Positions 35,016 to 47,647 of a DNA stretch of 64,000 nucleotides are shown here, piece after piece. The notes beneath the pieces are model-generated. The model was not told where the DNA came from, made no database searches, and saw only the letters and a list, made by a program, of their open reading frames with translations. Within the stretch, counting starts at the first letter, position 1. Each line of letters opens with the position of its first letter. The position numbers and the translations under genes were made by a program. This stretch comes from Welwitschia mirabilis (lineage: Eukaryota > Gnetophyta > Gnetopsida > Welwitschiales). The stretch is from the NCBI GenBank assembly GCA_051453625.1, contig JBOZIK010000001.1:286762180-286826179 (forward strand). Direction: 5' to 3'.

Positions 35016-36955
35016 CTAGGCCTAATCATCCATCATCAGGAGATATTTAAAATAATCCTTCATTTGTAAAAAATCTCATAAACAACAATGATTAATTCAT
35101 TATGCTTATAAGAATGTATTCTTAATGATTTCCAATAATATGGAAATACTATAAAATTAGTTCTAAAAAATATTATACCTAGAACCATATGAGAGGAGAA
35201 CATGTGAAATTTAGTTATTTCACTCATGAAATCAAATGAGTATAAAAATATAAGAAGGAAATCTTGATGTGTTACTAGCTATATTCTATAGTATCCAAGA
35301 TTATCTTATCGTTTAGAGCATAATATCAGAATATAGGGTATGGTTTGCATAGAATTCATTTTTTAAAAAAAAAAAATATTGCATTAGATATATCATTAGA
35401 ACATGATATGATAATTTCAATTCACTAATCCTTGAATAATAAATTCAAAATATTAATTTCATTAAAATACATTTAGAACAACATGAACAAAAAAACACAC
35501 TTCCCCCTTTTAATTTAATTAAAATACACTTCCCTGTGTTTCTTTTTATTTTTTATTTCCCCCCTTTTTTTGGTGATGATGTCAAATTTATGAAGGATAA
35601 GTTTTAAAGAAAGTTCCAAATAAAACAGCTAGAGAATGTGTTTTAGACATTTAAGAACTAAAGTTAGACATTAATCTCATCTTAGATGATAATCAAATAA
35701 ACTATCCATTTCAACATGAACAAGAAAAAACCATTAGCAAATTTTATGATACCTAAATTGAAGAAAGGAAATTCTATACAACATAAAAATAAATGTACCT
35801 CAACAAAAATTCTAAATAGGATGGGGTAGACAAAAATGTGAACATAAGAAAATATCATATTCTTACTTATGTAGAATGTAAAAAGCTATAAGAGAAGATG
35901 AAAGCTAGGTGTGAATGCAATTTCATGGTTGACTAACAATACAAAAAATCTTAATATAATTAATAAAAATGAATATGTAATCATCATGCTACATTAAAGT
36001 GAAGTGTTTGACTAGGATTGTAATATTATATTGAGGGGGGAACAGTATATAATTGGATGCTAAAACCATAATCTAGTAAAAATGTTGTTTATTTTAAATG
36101 ATACTATGTTGTAAAGCTAAAAGAAGATCTCACATGCTTAAAGTATGAGACTTATGTTTTAGTAGTCACACGAATATAGTGTATGTTTAAAAGGTTTCTT
36201 TTTTCCCCTTTGTTTTCTTTCTTCTCTTTCTTTGTCTTTCTTCTCTTATTGGTAAATTACTAATGTTTGAGTTTTCATTGATTTCAATTTCTGTTATTTA
36301 TTAAAAATTTATGGTCCTGTTCCTTTATTTTATTTTTCTATTAGCAAGATCCTATGTCAAATATAATTTTACTTTAACTCATAAAGCAGATAAACATGAT
36401 TTCTCTACACAACTAAATTAACATGTTAAAAATTTTATTTTGAATGGAATTTTAAATTATTTAGTTCATTTCATCATCAATTAATCTCTTAAATGTAAAT
36501 TTTACATGGTTTTAATTGACTTTAAATGATACAAATATTGCATAAACTTCTCTTCCAAGGAAATTTGTAAAAGAACTCTATTAACTAGATGATATTTTTC
36601 CTGTTTCCCCTAATTTTTCCTACCAACTAGCTATTGTTATTTTTAAATGCTATCTAGATCTTTATATGATCTTAAATTTTAAAGAAAAGGAAAATAACTA
36701 AAAAGACTATTATAATTATTAAGTATCATGCTTAGATTCTTAAGAAAGAACATAATTATGAGATGGGTTTTTAACTTAATTATATAGTTCCTTAGGTAAC
36801 TTTTGATTATTAACATTGAAACCTTTAATAACTAGATTTTAAAAATTAATTTAAAAAATACAATATGAAACTATGTTTCGTATATAAAATATGTGATTTT
36901 GTGTTTGAAATTATGAATAGGTCGCTTCTTGTTTACTAAGTTGATTTCATTTGCA
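35016..36955. other. AT-rich intergenic DNA
   Basis: No supported gene, RNA or element boundary. Confidence 0.5.
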
Positions 36956-39900
36956 GGACTATTATTAGACCTTCAATATCTTCAGCTTTTCCTCTCTATT
37001 CATTAATTTAGACTTCTTTATCTGTAGTCTCTAGCAATAGTCTGTTATAGAATTAGATGTAGCTAATCTTAGTTAAAGGTTTTATCAGCCCATTTACATT
37101 CTACTCCCATGTTGAAATGTATTTGGGTTCAAAGAATCCTTCCTCATATGATTGTCTGATGAAATGGAATTTTACATTAATGTGTTTTGTTATTTCATAA
37201 AGAATAAGATTCTTGATTAGTTTGATTATATCTTGATTGTCATAAATTACTTTAAAGGATGATTATACATTTTCTCTAAGATCTTATAGGAGTTGATTAA
37301 TACAGTTTAGTTTCCTACACAAGGTTTTGATCATAATATATTTAGCCTTAATGAATGGTAGTGTCATTATCTTCTATTTTTTAAGTTAATCACAAGACTT
37401 TAGCCCCATATAACTAAACTCCATACTTTGTGTTTGTGTATCATCTTCTAGTCCATTCCTAGTTTGCATCAAACAAATCTCTTAGTTATTTTTCCATTTC
37501 TTATAATTTGAGTCCAAATGTCTTAATTCTAGGAACAGTAACACTAGGTTGTAGTGATCCTATGTTGACTTGTTCATATAACATACTAGTCTATAAACAA
37601 AATAGGTTATCTCAGGTTTTGTGTTGGTTAAGAAAATTAGATTTCCAATGAACTATTAATGGTGTGTTTAGTTATGAGGTTTTGTCTCTTCAAGTTTTGT
37701 TTGCTATCCAAAATCTATTGAGATGCTTCTTATAGTTTTCTACATTGCATTCTATGCTATCTTCCTAGTGTATTTTTCTTTGTATATAATCAAAGTTTCT
37801 TCTTTCTTTATAATTTGAAATCTAAGGAAGTAATTCAACAAATCTAAATCTAACATTTTGAATTTTAACCAAGGACATTCTTAACCCTATTGGTTTGACC
37901 ACTGTCAAATCTTGTAATAATAATATCCTTACATAAGTAGTAGTATAACTACTTCCTTGCAAATTTATGAGTTTGTAAGATTTATTTTCTTGGCCTTTCA
38001 CTATAAATTTTCTAGTTGTGTGATGTATATTTTCTTATCTTTCGATTAGGAAAACTTTATTTTATGCCCATTTGCATCAAATCAAATTTGTATTTTTGTG
38101 TTAATTTTAATAAAATTCTGACTTTTTGATCTTTGTAGTTGGAGAAAATGTCTTTATGAAATTAATACTTTATTTTGGTCACATCCTTTTATAAGTCTCT
38201 TTTTGCACTTATTTATGATTTCATCCTTATTAAACTTTATTTTGAATACCCACTTGGTTTCAATGAGCTTCTTGTCTATCTCAACTAGCCTAGGTATTAT
38301 TCTTGATTAATGTTTCATTTCTATTTGAATTATTGCTTTTCATTGTACATCACTTAAGCCTTCTTCTACACTTCCTAATTCTACTTATTCCTATTTTTTC
38401 TTGTCTTGCTTAGCTTACTTCTATAGAAACTTGGCAATGACAACTTCTAAGTTATAGGTATATGGAGAATTTGATAACACCTTCTTGAATACATAAAGTA
38501 TAGCATATTAAACATCTCTATATCAATCTAGACTTCTTGTTTCTTAAGTTTCATCTCATTTGATACTAAGTATATCTTTAATTATAGTATTTCATCATTT
38601 TTAGATTAGTCCATTTTTTGTATAAGGACATCTCATCTTTATTTTGTATAAGGAAGTTTTTAGTAGAAATTTCCATAATTTCTGATAAACTTCAAGTATG
38701 CAACGATGAGTAGGAGATCATCACTTATCTGGTCTTTAAGATCATATGCATCACTCTTCATTCTTTGTCTATAAGTAAATCTCCTAGTTTTTTTATGAAC
38801 ATTATCAACTCAAATCCTTTTAGGACTCCATTGACTTTAAGTTTCCATAGCACGTAGTTATCCTATAGGATTCTAGTTCTTTGAAAGTTCTACTCTAAGA
38901 TAAATTTTTATAGTGAAAAATAGAACATTATGCTTTGTACTTTTTTTCATTATGTGTTTAAGTTTCATTGATAAGAGTATCTATAGATTTAGTTTCAATT
39001 TTAATATTAGACAAGAAGATATTCAATCTTGTGTTGACTAACAAACTTAGCTAGCTTTTTTCTTTAATACTTAGTTTGTTCTCCTATTTCTTATTTAAAA
39101 CTCACTATCTTTTATTTTAATGGGACTAAAGATTTTCTACTTATGTTATTAAAACTCTTTTGCTCTATGCCATAATATTTTTATTTTTAATGTTATGTAT
39201 TATCATTACGTAAGTTTACATTTTAAAGGGAATGAAAATAAATGGAAACAATATTGTAATAATCAAGTATTATAACTAAATATTCAACAATGTACATAAT
39301 TACAATGTTGGTTCTTGACCTGATTATATAGTTCCTTAGGCGACTTTCGATTTTAAGAATGGCAACCTTTGATCATTACATTTAAATAATAGAGTTAATT
39401 AAGATAATATTAAATAGATTCCATGTATGGAATATGTGATACCATAAACAAATTTATGAGTTGATTGATTCATCTTTGTAAGTTGGCTTCATAATTTATG
39501 GAGCCCTTAATCTTTAAACATTAATAAAGTTGTACAGGTAAGAAACCATTAATCATACCTTCTTAGTTGATGAGTCATCTTTTATGAAGTACCTTTTGTT
39601 CAATGGATTCAATTTTGTACCTTTTCATGTATTATGCTTTCTTAACCTGGCTTCCTATTTAATGATTTTTTTTGTCCTAAACACAAAGGGGAGTTAAAGA
39701 AATTTTTTTGAATACTGTTGAAACTAGTTTTAAAAGGATCAAGTTGCCTTTTCTTTTTGTTTTGGAAATAGGCTCTCCACTTTTACTCTTCTTTAACTTC
39801 ATCTTCTAGATGAGCTTGTATATCATATTTTGAAGCTCATTCATGGCTCACTCATGGCCTTCTTTGATTTGACTAACCTCTTTTACAAATATGTAATGGT

Positions 39901-39985
39901 AGGTTTTCTTAAACTCTCCTTTTAAAAAAATTATCACACCAAATGAACCAAAATAATTACCATTGTACTAGCTCTAATGCCAAGA
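36956..39985 (-). mobile_element. Old, heavily decayed Ty1/copia element
   Basis: On the minus strand a primer-site relic TGGCATTAGAGC (39982-39971) is followed by gag-like DNA, then copia reverse transcriptase remnants (LIETKWVFKIKFNKDE, about 38265-38220, consensus KWVFKTKxNxDG), a YRLVCYMNKST-like segment (about 37.6 kb), and RNase H remnants YDNQDIIKLI (about 37250-37215) and SYEEGFFEPKYISTWE (about 37150-37110; consensus KYVPTxEQxAD). The order gag-pol-RNase H is that of copia. The frame is broken throughout by stops and frameshifts. No LTR pair is seen. Confidence 0.7.
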
Positions 39986-42127
39986 TGATCAACAGTTAAC
40001 ATAGTCAAAATTCCAACTTCATTTAACTTACTTAAAAAACAATGAGAATGAAAATAAAAAGAGATGCTTCAAAGAAAAATTACCTCATTTGTATTACAAG
40101 AATCAAAGTACAACAAAATATAGATTACATAATTTCAAAGTCCAATGGTTTCATAACACACAATTATAACAAGATTTATTGCTTAAAGCTTAAGATGATC
40201 CTAGACAAAGGTGCTTCCACACATGTTCCTCTATTTGAACTTCTAAGTCTATAGATTTTAAAAATGTGTCTTTATTAACTTAATATAACTCTTTTATATT
40301 TCAATCAAATTTATTAAATGCCTTATTATTTTGCAAGCACTAATGATGCAATGATAAAATAGTACCCTACCACAATACCAATGAGGTTTCACTTCCTAGG
40401 TGGTGTAGGGAATCTTGCAAGACTTATAATTTTAAAGCTAAGATGGAGTAGAGTCTACCATGACTACTTATAATCCAAAACTCATCCAAGTTTCCAACTT
40501 AGAAAATAAAATTTTAAATCTCGTGCACGTAAAACTACTATGACAAAACAACTCTTAAAAGACGTAAAATTTCAATGTCAAATGTATAAGTGATAAATAT
40601 ACCATTTAGAATGGAAACCATATGTTGGACTCTTAGTCTATCCTATTAATTAATTGGTTTTAGCCTCTTCATATCATGTTGGATTCTCATTTTATTTCAT
40701 GTTGGGAATTCTACTTTATTTAAAAGAATCTATGCAAAGAATAATCATAATCTTTTTATTCTAAAGAGTATCTTACTAAAACTTATTTTGTTCAAATTTA
40801 AAAGGACAATATAAAATAGAAGATTTAATATTAACTATTGTGAATATCAAGTCTAGCAAAGGAATTATTTCTCAATGATCACTAATGCATTGTTTATCAT
40901 TGACAACCACAAACAACAACATTTTTCTTGAAGGTTAATATAGCTCAATGCACATTCTTACAAGAGAATATCTATGAGACATCCTAGCATTACAATTGTA
41001 TAAAAGAATGTTTCTGAGAGACCATAGCATATGACACATTAATGTTTTAATACTAATTTGTGTAAGTTTTTACTAGTTGAACAAATTTAAGTGGATTCAT
41101 ATGTGAAAGCAATGTATGTAATAATGCTAATCATTAAGAGTAAAGTATTGAAATAGAATGGAAGTGTTAAAAAATGCTTAATACTCAAGTTATTATTCCT
41201 TTAGTAAGCCTATGCAAATAATTCTATATATGCTTATGTATTTTCATGCCAAGTGTAACTTAGGTTGTTTTAGCACAAGACTATGTGTTGTGGGTCTTCA
41301 CAAGAGAGTTTCACTACTAACTTCTTCCTTAAATCCCTGTTGATCATGCTATCCTATTGTTATTATAAAGCTAGAAACATGGTCGTATAAAGTGAACAAA
41401 TTCATGATGAAAATTAGAGTAAAAGAAAGGGGAAACAAACATGTTTTCCTATCCAATTCCTCTAATTCATCAACTTCAAGTATTATCCTGATATCAATCC
41501 GATTAAAATAACAAGTACCCCTTTTCTTGATGATTTTGGAAGTATTAGCAATTTGGAGATTTTGTTTTTTTTTTTAACCATCATTTGTTGGCATATTCAT
41601 TAGTTTCTTAAGTAACTTGGTTTGCCTATGTTCTTTTTGGTTGATAAGATGATAGATGATGAGGCCATTAGATTGTTGCAACTCGTATATGAATACTTAG
41701 ACAAATGATGGGATAAGGTTGAGAAGAGAACACTGAGGATCATAATTGGCCTATGACCTATATGCAAAGAATAAATCCCTCTTATTCAACCCTCCAAATC
41801 ATGATCCATACAATGATGGCCTCCTAAATGTTCTTATTCAGTTGACTCTTGATGGTTGTAAACAAGTTTGGCCCTAAAAAAGGCAAATATAAACCTTAAG
41901 ATTTTGGTATGTACAATAGTCATTAAAATGCTCTAGAACCATCACTTTTATTACTAGCACAACTTATGACTTGAAATACCTTAAAAAAAGCCTTTAAATG
42001 CAACAAAACATCATTCACACAACATCATATCACAAGAAATGTCATTATTAAATATAATAAATATGTCTTGAAACTTAAAATGAGTAACATAACAACCCTT
42101 ATCAACCATCTTGCTAGTTTGTGTCAC

Positions 42128-42177
42128 CAAGATATACAGGTATTAAATGTATCAAGATATACAGGTATTAAATGTAT
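42128..42177. repeat. Perfect tandem duplication, 25 bp x 2
   Basis: Two identical units starting CAAGATATACAGGTATTAAA. Perfect identity implies a recent duplication. Confidence 0.9.
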
Positions 42178-42796
42178 CTTATAACCCTTTTCTTGTACAA
42201 TATTGCTAATTGATTATCTTATTTCTTTAGCGTTTTCCTTTTTACCTATAAGGGTTGCACATATTGTATCATGTGTCTATGCCATCCTTGTGTGTTCTAA
42301 TGTTTGATATAAACCTTGCTCACTTCAATGCCTAATTGTGGCAAGTTCTTAACGCAATCTCAATGATTGAAAATTATTAGATGTAAAGAAATCTATGCAT
42401 TGCATCTTAAAAGACATTTGATTGTTTCCTAAGGGATGTAGTTTGGAGGCTCTCAGTGGGAAAGGCATTCGAAGAGCACATGTTAATGCAATTTGAAACA
42501 CAAATGGCCTACAGTAAGTATTGGAATTTATGGATAGACAACTAAATTCTCCACAGGGGTGGATCAACAACAAGTGGTAATATCAACTAAGTATCTATTT
42601 CCATTGATCGAAGATATCAACTTTCCAAGATATAGTACAATGTTATATATTGTTAGAAAATGATGTACTTTATGAATAAAAGAAAGGAGGGAATGAATTC
42701 TAAATTAGAATATGGAGAAGATTTTTTGAATAAAAGAAATTTGAAAAACAAGTAGTATCAACATTGAATTTCTAGGATGCAACTTAAGTAAAGAAG

Positions 42797-42917
42797 CCTA
42801 GAGGGGAAGTTGTGTTTGTAGAAAGTAACAAGTAAATGGTCTAGAAAAGTGAAGGTTCCTAGAGGGAAAGTTGTGTTGGTAGAAAGTAACAAGTAAATGG
42901 TCTAGCAAAGTGAAGGT
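42797..42917. repeat. Tandem duplication, about 61 bp x 2
   Basis: Units start CCTAGAGGGGAAGTTGTG and CCTAGAGGGAAAGTTGTG (42797 and 42858). Few differences. It lies 160 bases before the 5' LTR of the copia element. Confidence 0.9.
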
Positions 42918-43075
42918 CCTCTAAAATTGATTACAAGTGGAAAAGAATAGAGTGTCACTTGACCAGTGAACAGTAGTAAAGATTCAAATGATGATTCTAG
43001 GAAACAGTAATGTGAAGTACAACAGTATGTAGAGTAGAGTATAGGGTTAGATTAGAGGACACCAAAGGTCCTGAT

Positions 43076-44175
43076 TGTTAATGATAGTATGAATATGGAG
43101 CTTCATGCTTCATCTTTTATGTCAAGATTTCAAGATAAAGATAAAGTTTTTGTTTGGAGTCATGTTAAATGTTTTTTTTTTAATGAGAACTATTTTGTCA
43201 TGTGCTCATATGTCAAGTGTGTTAATAGTTGTTTTTTTTTAATAACAAAGAGGCTAGAGTTATGCAATTGTATTGTGTAAAAGTATATTAAAAAAACTAT
43301 TAAAAGAATAGTGTTTTAGTAATTTAAATGTGGGCGTTCAAGCATTCGAAGTGTATAAATAAAGGAGCCTAAACTCTCATAAAGAGGAGAAGAGAAGACA
43401 CATCCAATATTTTTCTTATAATTGCTTTGCATATGGAAGTAAAGTTGAAGTTTAGCAAGAATGACTCTCTATCTTTCTCCTTAATCTAGCATTAGTATCA
43501 TCATGAATCATCAACAATTTTCTGATTAATCATCAACAAATTTCTAATTAATCATCAATTTACCTAGTTTCATGCATCTACAAGACTACTACAACATTTC
43601 TGTCAATTTGATCCAATTTTTTTCAGATTTGTTAAGTTTCTTTATGATTTTTGCATTATTACATCAAATTAGAGAAGAATAATAGAGTGTAACAGTTATA
43701 AGTTTAAAGGTTTGAGGGATTCAGTGATGTAAACTAGATTTAGAGTCTTTATCATTGTAAGTTTAGAGTTTTTTTCTTACAATAACTAAGTTCACATTCA
43801 CAAAAGACCTCAAAAGGACATAAGTTGCTACCAGAAGCTTGAAATCTCTTTGACATTGATAGAGAACTATCTTTGTGTTGAGAGTTCACAACTTGCATTT
43901 CTTGCAATTTTTTAAATCTTTCAATTAACATAGGTTAAATAACTTTGTTTCAAGTTTAGATTCTAACTTCTGTGATCTTTAATGTTAGTTTGAAGCAAAT
44001 ATTGTAGCAAAACAACCTACAAATTTCAAAGATCAAGTGTTTCTACAAGTTAGTTAAGGTTTTACAGCATATTAAAGTAGAAGTCCTGAATCCCCTTCAA
44101 CATTTAGTAAATCAAAAGAAAGTAAGTAGAGATTTTGAGTCATTCATTAAGTTTTCAGTTGCATTAGCTTTAACG
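43076..44175 (+). repeat. 5' LTR of the copia element (1100 bp)
   Basis: Starts TGTTAATGATAGTATG and ends GCTTTAACG (CA expected; the related solo LTR ends TTTAACA). It carries a TATA box at 43354-43361. It matches the solo LTR at 53625-54938 over its full length except for about 200 bases missing here. Confidence 0.9.
43354..43361 (+). promoter_or_regulatory. TATA box in copia LTR
   Basis: TATAAATA within the U3 part of the 5' LTR, followed by AAGGAGCC. The solo LTR has ACAAATA at the same place, so its box is damaged. Confidence 0.6.
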
Positions 44176-44176
44176 G

Positions 44177-44189
44177 TGGTATTAGAGCC
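44177..44189 (+). other. Primer-binding site of the copia element
   Basis: TGGTATTAGAGCC, one mismatch from the initiator tRNA-Met complement TGGTATCAGAGCC, one base after the 5' LTR. Confidence 0.9.
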
Positions 44190-44257
44190 TGCATTAGACT
44201 TTAAACAAATTCTTATATTCAAAAGAAAAAAAATCAAAGGTTAAGAACAAGATCAAA

Positions 44258-45330
44258 ATGACAAAGTGTTTGCTAAGTGTTTTATTATCTTTAATGGAAG
44301 TCAAGAGTTATTATACTAGTCTCAACTAGTGAAGACTCTTCTTGAAATTAATGATTGCTAGAGTAGTGTTTCTTAAGATTTCAAAGAGATTGAAGATCTT
44401 AGCATTCTCAAAACTCAGGAAAAGAAGAAACATAAGCAAGAAAAGATTGATAATGACATTGCAAAGATTGTGATATGCACCTCAATTTCAGATGCCATTA
44501 GAGCAAGGATTATATGTAAAGCAAGTGCTAAAGAAGCTTGGAACTATCTTCAACAAGAGTTTAAAGGATCTATTAAGAATTAGCAAATCAAGTAATTAAA
44601 GTATAGACGTGAATTTTATAATCTTCACCTAATGAAAGGTGAGCCTCTTGAGTTCTTTGAGAGAATATTTGCTTGCTTAAGGCATTTGAATGAATATTCA
44701 GTAGATCTCTCTCCAAGGAAAAGGTTAGATAAAATTATTCAAGTAGTTTATAATGATTATAGATTTAAGCATGCCATTGTTACTTTCTTGCAAACAAGAG
44801 AACTAAACAAAGTAACTATTGATGATTTAGTTACTTATTTGAAATTGCTTCAAGATTTAGACACTAATAATTCATATCAAGATTAAGTTTATTTTGCTAA
44901 AGGTCCTAAAGGTAGGGGTGGAAGATTCCAAAGAGGTAGAGGAAGATCTAGACCATACGATCAAGGAGGACAACATCAAATACTAAATCAAGACCAAACT
45001 TCTCAAGGACCGACACAAAAAAGAGGCTATTTCAAAGGAGAAGCATCGAGAGGAAGAAGCACAAGAGGTGGAAGAGTAATCTAGAGTAGCAATAGTAATT
45101 ACAAGCTACACAATCAGCAAGAATCATCATCCTTCAACACTTCATGGTGTAAGAATTCTCAAAAGAAGGTACATATTAAAGAGAGATGCTAGTGGAAGGC
45201 TGGCTTCCCTAGCATCGACCCCTTCAAAGGTGCAAAGCATGTTCAAGACACTCCATCAAGTCAATAGAAACAAGAAAAAGGTAAACAAGGTGAAGAAGGG
45301 ATTTCTAGTTCTACTTTTACAACATATTAC
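44258..45330 (+). pseudogene. Copia gag, degraded
   Basis: UBN2-type gag: FNGSQELLY, then SISDAIRARIICKASAKEAW and YLQQEFKGS, then FYNLHLMKGEPLEFFERI (44608 onward) match gag of plant copia elements. The longest open piece is 44632-44886 (84 residues). Downstream is a Gly/Arg-rich part and a damaged CCHC knuckle (WCKNSQKKVHIKERC, second cysteine replaced). Several stops interrupt it. In live elements gag forms the particle and binds RNA. Confidence 0.85.
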
Positions 45331-45354
45331 ATGGCTAACAATTTTTCTCGAAGC

Positions 45355-45663
45355 ATGTGAATAATAGACAATGGTTGTTCAAATCACATGACACCACACA
45401 AGGATTTGTTTATCACGTATAAAGATTCTAATGAGCTTGGTAGTATCAAAGATGGCAATGGTACATATGTGAAGATTGAAGGCATTGGAGATGTGGATTT
45501 TACACTTTCAGATGGCCACAAAGTAATAGTCCAAGATGTGTTTCATGTGCCTAGATTGTCTAATTCACTTTTGTCAGTAGGTCGGATGGTAGGAAGGGGT
45601 AATACTTTTACTTTTGATGATGACATGCATACAATCTCAAAGAATGGACAGGTTATAACATAG
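45355..45663 (+). pseudogene. Copia protease
   Basis: IIDNGCSNHMTPHKDLF corresponds to the copia protease signature W-I-(I/L)-D-(S/N)-G-(A/C)-S-x-H-M. The aspartate is kept. The conserved Trp codon before it is TGA (45358-45360), separating protease from gag. The domain continues through GIGDVDFTLSDG and VFHVPRLSNSLLSVGRM to a TAG at 45661. Confidence 0.85.
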
Positions 45664-46560
45664 TTAAAGATGTTAGATAATCAGATTTTTTGCTTAGAGG
45701 CTGTTCATGCTAAAGATGTTAAGATAGCTTCAGTTTCTTTGAAAGATCAAGTTACTAGGTTATGGCATTTTAGGTTAGGACATACTTCTTATGCAAAATA
45801 TCAAACATATAATTAAGAATGATGCAACTATTGGCCTCGAATGGTTTAGAATTCCTACAAAAATTTGTGAAACCTGTGTTTATGGAAAACAAATAGCCTA
45901 GCCACATAATTCAGTCATGGAGCGAAAAAAAATTATGCTCTTGAACTTCTCCACATGGACTTGGTGGGACTTATGATAACTCAAGCACTAGGAGGAGGTA
46001 GGGACTTTATGAGCATAGTGGATAATTTGAGTAGATATTCTTGGTCTTATATCTTACACTACAAGGATGAAGCATTTGGGATATTTTAGTCATTCAAAAG
46101 ATTAGTTGAAAATCAATTCAATGTAAAGATCGAGGCAATAAGAACAAATAAAGGAGGTGAGTTTATCAATAAAGAATTTGATGTTTATTCAAGCAAACAA
46201 CATGTGGATACTCTCCCCAATGTAATGGTGTGGCAGAGAGAAAGAATGGAGTTGTCCAAGCCATGGCAAGGTGATTGTTAAAACATGCAAAGCTTCCAAA
46301 CATTTGTTGGGGTGAATTTTGTCCATGCAGCCACTTATATATTGAATAGGAGTATTACCACTCCAAACAAAGGCAAAACTCCTTATCAAATGCTCTTCAA
46401 CAAGGTGCCAAAGTTGACACATTTAAGAGTCTTTGGCTATGTTTGTTATGTTAGGATGCCAAAATAAGTTAGAAAACAAAAGTAAGAAATGTTTATTTCT
46501 TGGATATGATTCAAAGACTAGTGGTTGTAAATGCTATGATCCTAAGGACAAGAAGTGGCA
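45664..46560 (+). pseudogene. Copia integrase, degraded
   Basis: The pre-integrase motif LWHFRLGH is near 45757. The catalytic core follows in broken frames: HMDLVG (first Asp), IRTNKGGEF (the usual second catalytic Asp, RTD, reads Asn), and GVAERKNGVV (catalytic Glu). A TPYQMLFNKVPKLTHLRVFG segment near 46380 is the conserved C-terminal part. Frameshifts, stops and the Asp-to-Asn change make it inactive. Confidence 0.85.
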
Positions 46561-47623
46561 TGTGTCTAGAGATGTGGTTTTTGATAAGAATAGGCTTGGA
46601 TTTGATGATTTTTATAGTAAGGAAGTTGTAGGTATAGAAGAAGAAAAATTAGAAAACATATATGATGACAACAAAAAAACATATTGTCCAAAACCATATG
46701 TCGTAAGAGATCATCCACAAAATTGGATCTTAGATTCAAATATCCAAAAACCATATACAAGATCACAAGTTGTTAACCAAATTGCATATTCAATTTTAAC
46801 ACATGAACCATCAAACGTACAAGAAGCACTCCAATCAAAAATAAGGAAGGAAGCCATGCAAAAGGAATATGATGCAATTATGAAAAACAACACACGGGTA
46901 CTGGTTGACAAACCAAGAGGCAAGAAGGTAATAGACACAAAATGAGTGTTTAAAACCAAATTTGATGAAGCAAGTAATGTCAAAGCTTACAAAGCAAGAC
47001 TAGTGGCAAGAGCATTTCAACCAAGGAAACATATAGACTATGATGAGATATTTGCACCTATTGCAAGGCTTGAATCCATCAAATTAATGTTGTCATTGGC
47101 TACACATTGGGGATTAAAACTCCATCAAATGGATGTTAATTCTGCTTTCTTGAATGGAAACTTAGAAGAGGAAGTATACATTTACCAGCCTAAGGGTTTC
47201 GTGCAAAAAGATAAAGAACAAGAAGTATGTAAACTCATTAAAGCCTTATATGGCCTAAAAGAAGCTTGGTTTCATAAGATTAACGAGTATTTTCTTAAGA
47301 ATGGTTATAGGTCATGTGCATTTGAGCCAACTCTCTACTATAAACATGATGGATAAGATTACATTATGATTTCACTTTATGTAGATGATCTGATTTTTCT
47401 TCTTCACATCTCAAAAAAGCTTCAGAATTTTAAAGATGAAATACAAAAAGAATCTGAAATGAAGGATATGGGAATACTGAAATACTTCATTGGAATTCAG
47501 GTAGATCAGTTTGATGATTGTTTGAAGATTCATCAAAGTAAGTATGCTCAGGCACTTGGAGAAAAATATGGACTAAAAGATGCAAATACTGCCAGCACAT
47601 CCATGCCTCTTAATTACAAGTGA
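46561..47623 (+). pseudogene. Copia reverse transcriptase
   Basis: KKVIDTK-stop-VFKTKFDE (TGG of KWVFK changed to TGA at 46943-46945), YKARLVARAFQ, IDYDEIFAPIARLESIKLML, QMDVNSAFLNGNLEEEVYI (motif A Asp), LIKALYGLKEAWFHKI and YVDDLIFL (catalytic YVDD at about 47378) give the full motif series. A stop at 47354 splits the domain. Confidence 0.92.
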
Positions 47624-47647
47624 GAAAGAAAAGATGCTTCTCCACTA

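Larger units (their letters stand above)
39986..43075. other. AT-rich intergenic DNA with two small tandem repeats
   Basis: No gene is supported. The minus-strand frame 42573-42349 (74 residues) has coding-like composition but matches no family I know. The 5' LTR expected for the old copia element would lie at the left edge but cannot be delimited. Confidence 0.45.

Noticed and set aside
40330-40440. Possible SINE
   Set aside because: A-box and B-box matches are too weak and their spacing is wrong.
42349-42573. Possible terminal exon of the SPA-type gene beyond the copia element
   Set aside because: Contains a loosely similar MPFPL string but no VFVYHK or SFKF context and no splice site of matching phase.
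42128-42917. CRISPR-like spaced repeats
   Set aside because: These are simple tandem duplications without spacers, in a plant genome.
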